Assembly (NCBI GenBank): GCA_046530935.1
Contig: JBHEQW010000067.1
Coordinates: 1 to 16,606, forward strand
DNA length: 16,606 nucleotides
Direction of reading: 5' to 3'
Source of the DNA: Arsenophonus sp046530935
GTDB lineage: Bacteria > Pseudomonadota > Gammaproteobacteria > Enterobacterales > Enterobacteriaceae
This document shows, in pieces, positions 7,902 to 16,395 of the stretch (the first letter of the stretch is position 1; every line of letters begins with the position of its first letter). Under the pieces are notes generated by a model that was not told the origin of the DNA, searched no databases, and saw nothing but the letters and a program-made list of their open reading frames with translations. Position numbers and translations under genes: made by a program.

Positions 7902-8739
7902 TACATTTCCATTGACCCACTGTAATACGATCATTACCAGCATAATCCTGAAAAGTTACTACCTGTTGATAATGATGACAGGAAAATAATCGCCTTACTT
8001 GCCTTCCCTGCAACCACCCGTGTTCGAGTAAAAGCCATCCATTATTAGCTAAATAGTTATTCGATTGTTCAATTAGCAATTGAATATCAGCCAAGCCATG
8101 ATTGGCAGATATTAATGCTGTTTTAGGTTCAAAACGCACATCACCTTGTTGTAAATGTGGATCACCTTCATCAATGTAAGGTGGATTACTAATAATCATA
8201 TCAAATTGCTGAGTAGGTAGCGAAGCAAACCAATTACTTTTGCAAAATTTAATATTATTAATCACCAAATTATTTGCATTAGCTTGGGCAAGCATAATTG
8301 CAGCCTCACTAACATCAACACCGACTATCTGCGCTTGTGGACACTCTGATGCTAAAGCTAACGCCACAGCACCAGTACCAGTCCCCAAATCTAATATTTT
8401 TACTTCTCGCTTTTCCGATAGTAATTGTAATGCTCGCTCAACTAAGCACTCTGTATCCGCACGAGGTATTAACGTCACAGGTGAAACTTTTATTGGTAAT
8501 GACCAAAACTCTTTTTCTTCTACTATATAGGCTATAGGCTCACCCTTAGCGCGACGATCTAATAGATGGTCAAGCTGTTGTTGTTGCTTAATAGTTAACT
8601 TTGTTTTGCCAAATACAATAAGGAAAGTCAGTGTTTTTCCTGTTATATATTTCAATAAAATTTCAGCATCACACTTAGCACTATCACTATGGTAAAGAAG
8701 CTTATTAGCTGCATAAGCTAACCAATCCTGATAATTCAT
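7885..8739 (-). CDS. prmC: PrmC, release factor glutamine N5-methyltransferase
   Basis: PrmC methylates the glutamine of the GGQ motif in release factors RF1 and RF2 using S-adenosylmethionine, which raises termination efficiency. The protein has 284 residues (E. coli 277). The N-terminal helical domain (residues 1-85) recognises the release factor. The Rossmann-type methyltransferase domain carries the SAM-binding DLGTGTG (117-123), the acidic VDVS loop (141-144) and the catalytic NPPY (185-188). The ATG overlaps the prfA stop by four bases (ATGA), so enzyme and substrate are translationally coupled. The last residues, after the family's GNDRITVGQ ending, are WKCNENHS. They are encoded across the sirB1 ribosome binding site and start, apparently a by-product of the sirB2 deletion. 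Confidence 0.96.
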   Translation of the reverse strand: MNYQDWLAYAANKLLYHSDSAKCDAEILLKYITGKTLTFLIVFGKTKLTIKQQQQLDHLLDRRAKGEPIAYIVEEKEFWSLPIKVSPVTLIPRADTECLVERALQLLSEKREVKILDLGTGTGAVALALASECPQAQIVGVDVSEAAIMLAQANANNLVINNIKFCKSNWFASLPTQQFDMIISNPPYIDEGDPHLQQGDVRFEPKTALISANHGLADIQLLIEQSNNYLANNGWLLLEHGWLQGRQVRRLFSCHHYQQVVTFQDYAGNDRITVGQWKCNENHS

Positions 8740-9821
8740 TTATCCTGCTCTGATAAAGCAGAGAATTGATCTGCTTGATATTCGTTAATAATTGGTTGGA
8801 TTAATCTATCTAATTTTCCCTCTATTACCTCATCTAAACGATAGAGAGTTAAATTAATACGATGATCAGTAATGCGGCTTTGAGGAAAATTATAAGTTCT
8901 AATCCTATCTGAACGATCACCAGAGCCGAGTAGATTACGTCGCTCTGATGCTTTTGCTTCTCGGCGTTTCTGTACTTCCAATGCACGAATACGGGCTGAT
9001 AAAACAGACAACCCTTTAGTTTTATTTTTATGCTGAGAACGTTCATCCTGACATTCGACAACAATTCCAGTTGGAATATGGGTTATACGGATCGCTGAGT
9101 CAGTGGTATTAACGTGTTGTCCGCCTGCTCCTGATGAACGAAAAGTATCAATTCTTAAGTCACTAGGATTAATATCCGGTAGTTCTGTTACAGGAATTTC
9201 AGCCAGAATTGCTATTGTACAAGCAGAAGTATGAATACGCCCTTGAGATTCTGTTTCTGGCACCCGCTGAACACGATGTCCGCCTGACTCAAATTTTAGA
9301 CGGCCATATACACCGTCACCAGAAACTTTTGCGATAATTTCTTTGTATCCACCGTGTTCTCCTTCACTTGCATTTATAATTTCAATATGCCAGCGACGGA
9401 ATTCGGCATAACGGTTATACATTCTAAAAAGATCACCGGCAAATATTGCGGCCTCATCACCACCAGTACCAGCCCGAATTTCTAAAAAGCAATTTTTTTC
9501 ATCATCTAGATCTTTAGGTAACAATAAAATCTGTAGCTGTTGTTCAAATTTTTCATTACGTTTTTTTGCTTCTTTCAATTCTTCCTGAGCCATCTCACGC
9601 ATTTCAGAATCATGCAGTAATAGTTCAGCTATATCAATATCTTGCTGAGCAGTGCTCCATAACTGAAAACATTTGATTACATCAGTTAACTGCGCATACT
9701 CCTTAGAGAATGCCAGAAACCGCTCTTGATCTCTGATCACTTCAGGATCAACAAGATTAGATTGAATTTCTTCGTATCGTTCCTGTAATCCTTCTAATTT
9801 AGCAATTATTGAAGACTTCAT
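8736..9821 (-). CDS. prfA: PrfA, peptide chain release factor 1 (RF1)
   Basis: RF1 reads UAA and UAG stop codons on the ribosome and triggers release of the finished protein. It has 361 residues (E. coli 360) and no gaps. An N-terminal coiled-coil domain covers about residues 1-105. The stop-codon-reading PxT tripeptide is PET at 188-190 (E. coli has PAT; PET occurs in other bacteria). The catalytic GGQ is at 233-235 within SSGAGGQHVNTTDS and is the target of PrmC, encoded directly downstream. The ATG follows the hemA remnant by 36 bases. The nearest purine-rich element (AAGG) is 13 bases upstream, so the Shine-Dalgarno is poor. Transcription presumably still comes from the old hemA promoter or from inside the hemA pseudogene. 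Confidence 0.97.
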   Translation of the reverse strand: MKSSIIAKLEGLQERYEEIQSNLVDPEVIRDQERFLAFSKEYAQLTDVIKCFQLWSTAQQDIDIAELLLHDSEMREMAQEELKEAKKRNEKFEQQLQILLLPKDLDDEKNCFLEIRAGTGGDEAAIFAGDLFRMYNRYAEFRRWHIEIINASEGEHGGYKEIIAKVSGDGVYGRLKFESGGHRVQRVPETESQGRIHTSACTIAILAEIPVTELPDINPSDLRIDTFRSSGAGGQHVNTTDSAIRITHIPTGIVVECQDERSQHKNKTKGLSVLSARIRALEVQKRREAKASERRNLLGSGDRSDRIRTYNFPQSRITDHRINLTLYRLDEVIEGKLDRLIQPIINEYQADQFSALSEQDK

Positions 9822-9857
9822 TTGTTATGTTAGACCTTACTATAATGTAGTTTAATT

Positions 9858-11119
9858 TTACTCCAGTCCTAAGCTACATTTCAGAATATTAAAACAATGA
9901 ATATTACCATTTGTCTCTGTTGCTGGAGTGATTTAGTTGGTGAGTGAATCAGGCGATTCATTAACTGATAAGTCAATTGGTTAATCACTTGCTTACTATC
10001 TGCGCCATTTCGCAACGAAACAAGCGCTTTTTCTACCATTTCAGTCATAATTTGCTCTGTCTGACTACGATAATCACGAATTGCATTGACAGATGACTGA
10101 GAACGTAACCAATCCATAAAATAAGCACTTTCTTGATCAACAAGAAGCCATGCCTGAACTACTGCCATTTTTCATTATTCTACATTGTGTTGTGCAATCG
10201 CATGCAAATCATCAACGCTTATTAGAGATAAATATTATTTAATTTATCAAAATCTAGTTCAATATCTCGTGGAACAGCAATATCAATCAGCAACATCGGC
10301 TTATTACATCCTGCTTTCATTGCAAGTTCAACCCCTCTCTTTATTAATAATCTGAAAATGGATGCCCAGTAGAACTAATAATAATATCCACGTCTGCTAA
10401 ATAAGTGTCAATCTTAGCTAAAGTGATAATTTTTGCACCAACTTGATTAACAAATATCTACCATGTTCACGAGTTCTATTATCGATAATCAAGCGCTTAG
10501 TAGAATGGTTACGAATATGTCATGCAGCCAGTTCAATCGTCTCAGAGGCACATACCAATAAAATATGTAATTCAGATAGTGATTTAAAAATCTGATTGGC
10601 TAGCATACATGCTACAAAAGCAACTGAAACCTCATCATTAACCACAATTTCTATTCCCGCATGAATGCGTTTAGAAACTAAAAATTAGCGTTGAAATAAA
10701 CGCTCTAACTCACTAGATAACTTTTTATAGTCATGAGATTTAGAAAATGCTTGTTTAAGCTGACATAAAATTTGTGGTTCAGCTAAGACTAATGAATCTT
10801 ATCCACTAGCAACACTCATTAAATGCCTAACATCAGCATTATAATTGATACCAATAAATACTTGCTCTAACGTCATTTAAATTTAAACAATAATAATTGC
10901 ATAACCAATCAATTAATTGATCTTGTAGGAATTTTTGTGAGTAAACGTATAGATAAATCTCAGTTCTATTACAAGTAGAAAGCAGAACGCCACTATGAAT
11001 AATGGCTTCTTAAGTAAATTATACAGTGCGTGTTCAATTTTTTCCGGCTAAAAAATTAACCGTTCACGTAACATTATATGTGCTGTTTTATTGTTTATAC
11101 AGAGTGCAAGTAATTTCAT
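9858..11119 (-). pseudogene. hemA: hemA pseudogene (glutamyl-tRNA reductase)
   Basis: HemA reduces glutamyl-tRNA(Glu) to glutamate-1-semialdehyde, the committed step of C5 haem synthesis. The remnant spans 1,262 bases against about 1,257 for the intact E. coli gene, and can be followed end to end. The start reads MKLLALCINNKTAH. The nucleophile block LLSTCNRTE is retained, as are LMSVASG(stop)DSLVLAEPQIL, ETIELAA(stop)H, DNRTREH, VGAKIITLAKID, LLIDIAVPRDIE and SVDDLHAIAQHN. The long open piece WLLVDQESAYFMDWLR...NRLIHSPTKSLQQ is the dimerisation domain, and after a shift comes the ending NILKCSLGLE. I count at least five in-frame stops and about six small frameshifts, with no large deletion, so inactivation looks fairly recent. 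The 95-codon open frame at 9881-10168 is a fragment of this gene. Confidence 0.96.
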
Positions 11120-11384
11120 ATTCACTAAATCAAATAACTAACCAGTTTCTAACCATCTGTTAAGCACACAAAAAAATAAAACCAATAACTTTAATAAAGG
11201 AATTTATATGTAGTATTCTACTTTATGCAACTAGATAATCAAAGATTTTAAACTGAGTAAATTAATAAATCGGATATTTTTTTCAATTCTAGTTATATTT
11301 AACTTAATACTATTCTAATCGACATCAATAAATTAATACCACTTGTCTGAAATTTATACCACTTGCCTGAATGGGAAATATTTA
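11120..11384. promoter_or_regulatory. Divergent intergenic region between hemA remnant and lolB
   Basis: This 265-base region separates the minus-strand hemA-prfA-prmC-sirB1-kdsA cluster from the plus-strand lolB-ispE-prs cluster, as in E. coli, and should carry both promoters. It is so AT-rich that many -10-like hexamers occur, and I cannot choose one with confidence. An imperfect direct repeat at 11336-11371 is the only distinctive structure. Confidence 0.45.
11336..11371 (+). repeat. 16-bp direct repeat upstream of lolB
   Basis: ATACCACTTGTCTGAA (11336-11351) recurs as ATACCACTTGCCTGAA (11356-11371) with one difference, at a 20-base period. The second copy ends just before the lolB Shine-Dalgarno, so the duplication lengthens the 5' leader. 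It could be an operator-like pair or a simple slippage duplication. Confidence 0.7.
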
Positions 11385-12038
11385 ATGATACTCATTACCA
11401 AACAATTTGATAGTTTACATCGCTATTGCTGGAAATTCATTCTACTACTTGCTATTTTTTTGACCGCTTGTACATTTAAACAACAATCAACAACCAAAAA
11501 AAACGCTTCAATAACTAATACATTATGGATAAGCCACCAGCAAAAACTAGCCAAGCTGACAAAATTTCAAACTCGTGGTTCTTTTGCTTATATTAGCGCC
11601 GATAATAAAAGCTATGCTAAATTCTTTTTGCAACAATATACACTGTCTAATTACCGCATTTTGCTAACCAATACATTAGGAACAACAGAATTAGAGCTCA
11701 ATGTAACACCTAATGTTACTCAAGTAATGGATAGAGAAGGTAAAAAATATGTCAACCATCATTCAACACAGATGATTTATCAATTAACAGGTATTCAAAT
11801 CCCAATTGAAACCCTACCCTATTGGTTAATTGGTTTATTAACTAATGCCACATCATTCACATCAGATGAAAATGGGCTGTTAAAAACCATCGAATATAGA
11901 CAAAATAGTAAAATCTGGCATTTAAATTACCTTGCTTATCATCAAGATAGCCAACCCAAACTACCAAGTCGTATTGAATTAACACAAGGTAAACAACGTA
12001 TTAAGTTAAAAATAGACAGTTGGACACTAAACGAATGA
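11385..12038 (+). CDS. lolB: LolB, outer-membrane lipoprotein receptor
   Basis: LolB accepts lipoproteins from the periplasmic carrier LolA and inserts them into the inner leaflet of the outer membrane; it is itself a lipoprotein. The chosen ATG (11385) has GGGAA at seven-base spacing. It gives 217 residues (E. coli 207) and a signal peptide with basic residues, hydrophobic FILLLAIF and lipobox LTAC, with the lipidated Cys at residue 29. The frame extends upstream to a TTG at 11343 with no better support. Mature-domain landmarks are KFQTRGSFAYIS, YRILLTNTLGTTELELN, and the C-terminal LTQGKQRIKLKIDSW. It overlaps ispE by four bases (ATGA), the first link of the lolB-ispE-prs operon. No disrupting mutation is seen. 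Confidence 0.94.
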   Translation: MILITKQFDSLHRYCWKFILLLAIFLTACTFKQQSTTKKNASITNTLWISHQQKLAKLTKFQTRGSFAYISADNKSYAKFFLQQYTLSNYRILLTNTLGTTELELNVTPNVTQVMDREGKKYVNHHSTQMIYQLTGIQIPIETLPYWLIGLLTNATSFTSDENGLLKTIEYRQNSKIWHLNYLAYHQDSQPKLPSRIELTQGKQRIKLKIDSWTLNE

Positions 12039-12901
12039 TATTAACCTGGCCTTCACCTGCAAAGCTTAACTTATTTCTCTATATTATTGGCCGTCAAGCT
12101 AATGGCTACCATCAACTTCAGACCTTGTTCCAATTTCTTAATTATTCTGATGAAATCACGATCAAACCACGTGAAGATAATCAAATTCGGCTGCTTACTC
12201 ACTTTATTAATTTACCAGCAGAAAATAACCTTATTGTTAGAGCAGCACATTTATTACAGCGTTATTGCCTTAAAATAAACCGCGCTGATAATCATCAAGG
12301 TGCGGATATTTATGTTAATAAAAAATTACCTACTGGTGCTGGTTTAGGTGCTGGCTCATCTAATGCGGCAACAACCTTAATTGCCTTAAATCATCATTGG
12401 CAAACTCATATTGATGATAATATACTAGCTGACCTTGCCAGTCAGCTCGGTGCTGATGTTCCAGTATTTGTAACTGGTCATTCCGCTTTTGCACAAGGCA
12501 TCGGTGATCAACTTTTGCCAGCTAATCCGGAACAAAAGTGGTATTTAGTGGCCTACCCAGGAATAAATATTCCTACCAAAGAAATTTTTGCTGATCCAGA
12601 ATTAAAACGAAATTCACCGAAACGCTCGTTAAACACATTATTACAAGGGCCATACAAAAATGATTGTGAACCAATCGTAATAAAACGTTTCCCTGAAGTT
12701 GAAGAGCTTATTTCATGGCTGATAGAATATCCATCATCACGTATTACTGGCACAGGTGCTTGCGTTTTTGCTGAATTTGAAACTAAAGCTGCTGCTAGTA
12801 AAGCGTTAAATAAAGCCCCAGAGTGGGTACATGGGTTCATTGCGCAAGGCGTTAACCAGTCGCCCTTACATACATTCCGCGCTTGGATTTCCAGGTATTA
12901 A
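12035..12901 (+). CDS. ispE: IspE, 4-diphosphocytidyl-2-C-methyl-D-erythritol kinase
   Basis: This GHMP-family kinase phosphorylates CDP-methylerythritol with ATP in the non-mevalonate (MEP) route to isoprenoids such as quinone side chains and undecaprenyl phosphate. The frame starting at the ATG that overlaps the lolB stop (ATGA) encodes 288 residues (E. coli 283). Catalytic Lys10 (SPAKLNLF) and Asp141 (LGADVPVF) are present. The ATP-binding glycine-rich loop LPTGAGLGAGSSNAAT lies at 98-113, and the C-terminal GHMP motif is TGTGACVFAEF. The C-terminus runs FRAWISRY after SPLHT and is about five residues longer than in E. coli. A TTG fifteen bases upstream is in frame but ignored because the coupled ATG matches the family start. 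Confidence 0.96.
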   Translation: MILTWPSPAKLNLFLYIIGRQANGYHQLQTLFQFLNYSDEITIKPREDNQIRLLTHFINLPAENNLIVRAAHLLQRYCLKINRADNHQGADIYVNKKLPTGAGLGAGSSNAATTLIALNHHWQTHIDDNILADLASQLGADVPVFVTGHSAFAQGIGDQLLPANPEQKWYLVAYPGINIPTKEIFADPELKRNSPKRSLNTLLQGPYKNDCEPIVIKRFPEVEELISWLIEYPSSRITGTGACVFAEFETKAAASKALNKAPEWVHGFIAQGVNQSPLHTFRAWISRY

Positions 12902-12962
12902 ACTAACAAAAAAATATTTTAGTTGATAATGTCCTTATAGATGCAAGCCTGAGGTTTTTTAC

Positions 12963-13910
12963 GTGCCTGATATGAAGATTTTTGCTGGTAATGCAACACC
13001 AGAACTTGCTCAACGTCTTGCCAATCGCCTTTATACGAGTCTTGGCGACGCTGCTGTTGGTCGTTTTAGTGATGGTGAAGTTAATGTACAAATTAATGAA
13101 AATGTCCGTGGTGGTGATATTTTTATCATACAATCAACATGTGCTCCAACAAACGATAATTTAATGGAGCTTGTTGTAATGGTTGATGCACTACGTCGTG
13201 CATCTGCCGCGAGGATCACTGCTGTCATTCCATATTTTGGTTATGCACGTCAAGATCGCCGCGTACGTTCGGCGCGAGTGCCTATTACCGCTAAAGTAGT
13301 GGCCGATTTCCTTTCCAGTGTCGGTGTTGACCGTGTCTTAACTGTCGATCTGCATGCCGAACAAATCCAGGGATTTTTTGATGTTCCAGTAGATAATGTT
13401 TTTGGTAGCACAATCTTATTAGAAGATATGCTACAACAAAATCTAGACAATCCAATTGTCGTTTCACCTGATATAGGCGGAGTTGTACGTGCCAGAGCCA
13501 TTGCTAAATTATTAAATGATACCGATATGGCAATTATTGATAAACGTAGACCACGAGTAAATGTTTCTAAAATTATGCATATCATTGGTGATGTAGCTAA
13601 TCGAGACTGTGTAGTGGTTGATGACATGATCGATACCGGAGGTACCTTGTGCAAAGCTGCTGAAGCACTTAAGGAACGAGGAGCTAAGCGAGTTTTTGCT
13701 TATGCTACCCATCCTATATTTTCCGGAAATGCTGTCGCTAATATTAAAGATTCAGTCATTGATGAGGTAGTTGTTTGTGACACTATTCCATTATCGGATG
13801 AAATCAAACAGCTAAATAAAGTTCGCTCTTTAACACTTTCAGGCATGTTGGCTGAAACCATTCGCCGGATCAGTAACGAAGAGTCAATCTCAGCGATGTT
13901 TGAACACTAA
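12963..13910 (+). CDS. prs: Prs, ribose-phosphate pyrophosphokinase (PRPP synthetase)
   Basis: Prs transfers pyrophosphate from ATP to ribose 5-phosphate, making PRPP for purine, pyrimidine, NAD, histidine and tryptophan synthesis. The start codon is GTG, with GAGG (12951-12954) eight bases upstream. The product has 315 residues, the E. coli length, and is the best-conserved protein in the window. Visible motifs are FSDGEV, the ATP/Mg region PYFGYARQDRR, DLHAEQIQGFFDVPVDN, the flexible catalytic loop KRRPR near residue 195, and the PRPP-binding loop VVVDDMIDTGGT. It follows ispE by 61 bases in the same direction. No convincing intrinsic terminator is seen after it, and the ychF and pth genes usually found beyond are not in the window. 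Confidence 0.98.
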   Translation: MPDMKIFAGNATPELAQRLANRLYTSLGDAAVGRFSDGEVNVQINENVRGGDIFIIQSTCAPTNDNLMELVVMVDALRRASAARITAVIPYFGYARQDRRVRSARVPITAKVVADFLSSVGVDRVLTVDLHAEQIQGFFDVPVDNVFGSTILLEDMLQQNLDNPIVVSPDIGGVVRARAIAKLLNDTDMAIIDKRRPRVNVSKIMHIIGDVANRDCVVVDDMIDTGGTLCKAAEALKERGAKRVFAYATHPIFSGNAVANIKDSVIDEVVVCDTIPLSDEIKQLNKVRSLTLSGMLAETIRRISNEESISAMFEH

Positions 13911-14021
13911 ATAATAAATTAAGTTCAGTTAAATTTTTTAGCCGCCGTATTTATTAACTTAGTTTTACCGAAAACCATTTGATATTTATCATTTGGTTGT
14001 TATTTATTACAAGCTATATCA

Positions 14022-14192
14022 TTAGCGATAAGGTTCATTAAAATTTTGCATATACCAATAACGATCAGGAATGTCTTCATAACTACTCACGCCTAGTAGC
14101 CACCCACATAAAATCACAGCACAAATAAAAAAGTCATCAGTGATATTTCTGCTAAATATTTTGGCAGATCTAACTGTTTGGTCTAAGATCAT
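14022..14192 (-). CDS. Unidentified 56-residue putative membrane protein
   Basis: A minus-strand frame from ATG 14192 to TAA 14022-14024 encodes 56 residues. It has a basic/polar N-terminus, one hydrophobic segment likely to span the membrane (FFICAVILCGWLLGV, about residues 21-35) and a polar aromatic tail (YEDIPDRYWYMQNF...). It runs convergent to prs, 111 bases away. An open frame of this composition is notable in such a decayed region, so it is either a small gene or the intact end of a broken larger one. The ribosome binding site is weak (GAAG). I do not recognise the family. Confidence 0.35.
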   Translation of the reverse strand: MILDQTVRSAKIFSRNITDDFFICAVILCGWLLGVSSYEDIPDRYWYMQNFNEPYR

Positions 14193-14345
14193 TATAGATC
14201 TTCAGTAGAAGATGATATTCATGGCAATATAGATGCTGATGTATATAGTTGATATGGAGATTATCATGATAATGAGGCTACATCGTTAAGTAACTATAAC
14301 ACCTAAAATTGCCACTGCTTTTCATGCAAGCAAAGAACTTGCCCC

Positions 14346-14369
14346 TGCTATTACCTTTAGGTAATAGCA
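14346..14369. repeat. Perfect 10-bp hairpin between prs and IS copy B
   Basis: TGCTATTACC (14346-14355) and its reverse complement (14360-14369) are separated by a TTTA loop. No T-tract follows on either strand, so it is not a standard terminator. On the plus strand it covers the end of a short protein-like frame (TPKIATAFHASKELAPAITF) that I cannot identify. Confidence 0.55.
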
Positions 14370-14429
14370 TATCCTATGCTTAGCATTGATTAAAGAAGAA
14401 AACAAGATGATATTCATGATCGGCTATAT

Positions 14430-14441
14430 TTGCAAAGGTTG
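14430..14441 (+). repeat. Left terminal inverted repeat of IS copy B
   Basis: TTGCAAAGGTTG, read inward, matches the right end of the element exactly when that end is also read inward. A small 5-bp subterminal hairpin lies next to it (TTCTT..AAGAA on the transposase strand) and is also present in copy C. Confidence 0.7.
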
Positions 14442-15397
14442 TTGCTTTTCTTGCAAAGAAATCTATATCCAGGTCTATATTTCAATTGTTATGGTTTCAA
14501 ATAATCTTTTCTTATGCTTGACAATTCTGTAAATAAAATAACTACACAGCATTAAATCTACTCAACTATCCTTTTAATTAATGATATAACTGTTCACAGT
14601 TTGAATCTGAAATTTCCATTAGCAATAATTCTCTAATTATCTAACTTTATTATTCGATGCTGACTAATTTCATGCTCACTGGTAAAATGGTTTGTTATAA
14701 TTTAGCTCCATACTCAGAGTAGATTATTGATTTTTATCAATAATCAGCTCAAGAAAACGGATAACACACTCTGCATTAAACTTTTCAAGAGTCTCATCGC
14801 TTACATTAGCCTGTTAATATCTGGCGATTAAGCCAATAATTTTTATTTTCTTTTATCTCATCCTCCTCTTCCGCGTTTTTCTAGTTTTCCTATGTGATAT
14901 ATAACGCTTCAATTTAAAGGATTTAGAGAAAAAATATTTCATCAACTTCAACAAATACCACTTAATATATTTATATTAGCTGTCGCCAATAAAGCAAGGA
15001 ATGAGTGATACAACTTAAACGCTGTTTTCAAATCAATACCTATTTGTTTCTTTGATTTTCGTAAAGTCAATCCATTCAAGATACATCGAAGATAACTAAA
15101 CTATTTATCCTTGGGATGTAGTATAGTCATAAGAATTCCAATAAGATTTATTAAATCTTTTCTACAATTTAGAAAATTTTCAACGATATCCCTGTAACCC
15201 TCCAATAAATGTCTACAACGAATAATATGTTCACTGTAATAATATGGCAAGGATAAAAGTGGAATAAGTTGCTTCAATGCATGAATCAACATCATCAGAC
15301 ATATTGTCGCAGAACTAACTAATGATATGCAGCTTTATGTTTGGACCTGGAGTGAGAAAAAGATTTCTTTCATCTGTATGACTATTTTATTTTTATG

Positions 15398-15409
15398 CAA
15401 CCTTTGCAA
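15398..15409 (-). repeat. Right terminal inverted repeat of IS copy B
   Basis: CAACCTTTGCAA on the plus strand is the reverse complement of 14430-14441. The twenty bases read inward from here have a decayed counterpart at 2601-2620, the start of copy A. Confidence 0.7.
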
Positions 15410-16395
15410 CTAAAATTCTTTAAAAGCTACAAGACTTATTATCTACACGTAGATATGAAATATCTTCTACAAATCTCAAATGAAACTTCACGAGGTTATA
15501 TTTAGCTTAGTCATAGATCGTTAAACTCGATGTGTGTTTATACATATTTATAAGATAAAGACCACAGCCAATGCTTAACGTTTCTTATTTGATTATTAAT
15601 AGAGCAGTGGCCTATGTCTATCCATTTGATATTTACAGACAATAACATATGATTTACAGACAGTCTTTTTGATCTACAAACCGTTCAGCCACTAAAAAAC
15701 ATAAATTCAGCCATTTATATAGAAAACTTGTTATAGAACAGATACTTGGTTTGCTGAAGCGTCCTTAAATGAATGGTATGCTCTACTGATGATTTAGTTA
15801 GCTATTAGTAGATAAACTACAAAGAGCTATCATTTTAATTTTAATGAAAAACTTAAAATCACTATGCATAGATATATGTTTGGCTATACAATCAGAAATT
15901 ACACAAATCAATATTGGATAATAAAATTTATTTGTATAATCCATGAAAGATTGGTTCAAAGTTAAAGCTTAATTTTTATTCAATAAAATCAATAGTCATT
16001 TCTAAAATAGTAAATTTATCTTATACTAATAATTTTCCGATAAAGATGATTTAGGATTTAGGAATTGCTCATATTATATGAAATCTAACTTAAAAACCTA
16101 TATAAAAAACTATTTATATTAAAATAGTAGCTATTTATGCAACTAACCTGATTAAAGTAATCTACTTTCATAAAATTTAATTTTTATACTCATGAATTAT
16201 TAACAATCTGGTGTATAGCTAGAAGCTAGGATACTCTACTATGATAATTTATAAATTTATTCTCTATGATTAAATTGGCTGTTGTTTATCATTATGTGTG
16301 ATCTTATATATAAGATTAAATCTAGTTAGCATAGGTTCAACTTTTCTGAAGAAACTTAAGTATCTTCAATAGAATTAATTTGGTTATTTTTCGAA
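15410..16395. other. Decayed AT-rich region, nothing identified
   Basis: No gene, RNA or repeat is recognised on either strand, and stops are dense in all six frames. A short stretch near 15740-15790 (+) reads GLLKRP-like in one frame and could be a worn transposase fragment, but the match is too short to call. Confidence 0.5.

Larger units (their letters stand above)
14430..15409 (-). mobile_element. Degenerate IS1595-like insertion sequence, copy B (nearly full length)
   Basis: This is a 980-base element bounded by a 12-bp terminal inverted repeat (14430-14441 and 15398-15409). The transposase pseudogene reads along the minus strand. Its N-terminus is an open 64-codon piece (15101-15295) with a zinc-ribbon-derived segment (LPYYYSEHIIRCRHLLEGY...) and LINLIGILMTILHPKDK. 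Then follow NGLTLRKSKKQIGIDLKTAF, LSGI with VEVDEIFFL (first catalytic Asp retained, after a shift) and KTRKRGRGG. A weak second-Asp region comes next, then FQIQTVNSYI and RLFETI. Many stops and shifts make it inactive. Its DNA aligns with copy A (5' half) and copy C (3' half). Family assignment rests on the transposase blocks read by eye. Confidence 0.8.

Noticed and set aside
7902..7943. Upstream start for sirB1 that would add 14 residues.
   Set aside because: The ATG at 7901 gives the family length and N-terminus and has a better-placed ribosome binding site.
9881..10168. 95-codon open frame that could pass for a separate gene.
   Set aside because: It is the dimerisation domain of the broken hemA; recognisable hemA sequence continues on both sides in other frames.
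11343..11384. TTG start 42 bases upstream for lolB.
   Set aside because: It would put 14 polar residues before the signal peptide; the ATG at 11385 has a proper Shine-Dalgarno.
13250..13654. 134-codon frame antisense to prs, and similar frames opposite ispE, prmC and kdsA.
   Set aside because: These lie opposite strongly conserved genes and have the odd composition expected of mirror frames.
13911..14010. Weak stems such as AACCA...TGGTT after prs as a terminator.
   Set aside because: The stems are short with internal mismatches and no T-run follows, so support is too weak to annotate.
15101..15295. 64-codon open frame on the minus strand.
   Set aside because: It is the N-terminal part of the IS copy B transposase, matched by copy A DNA.
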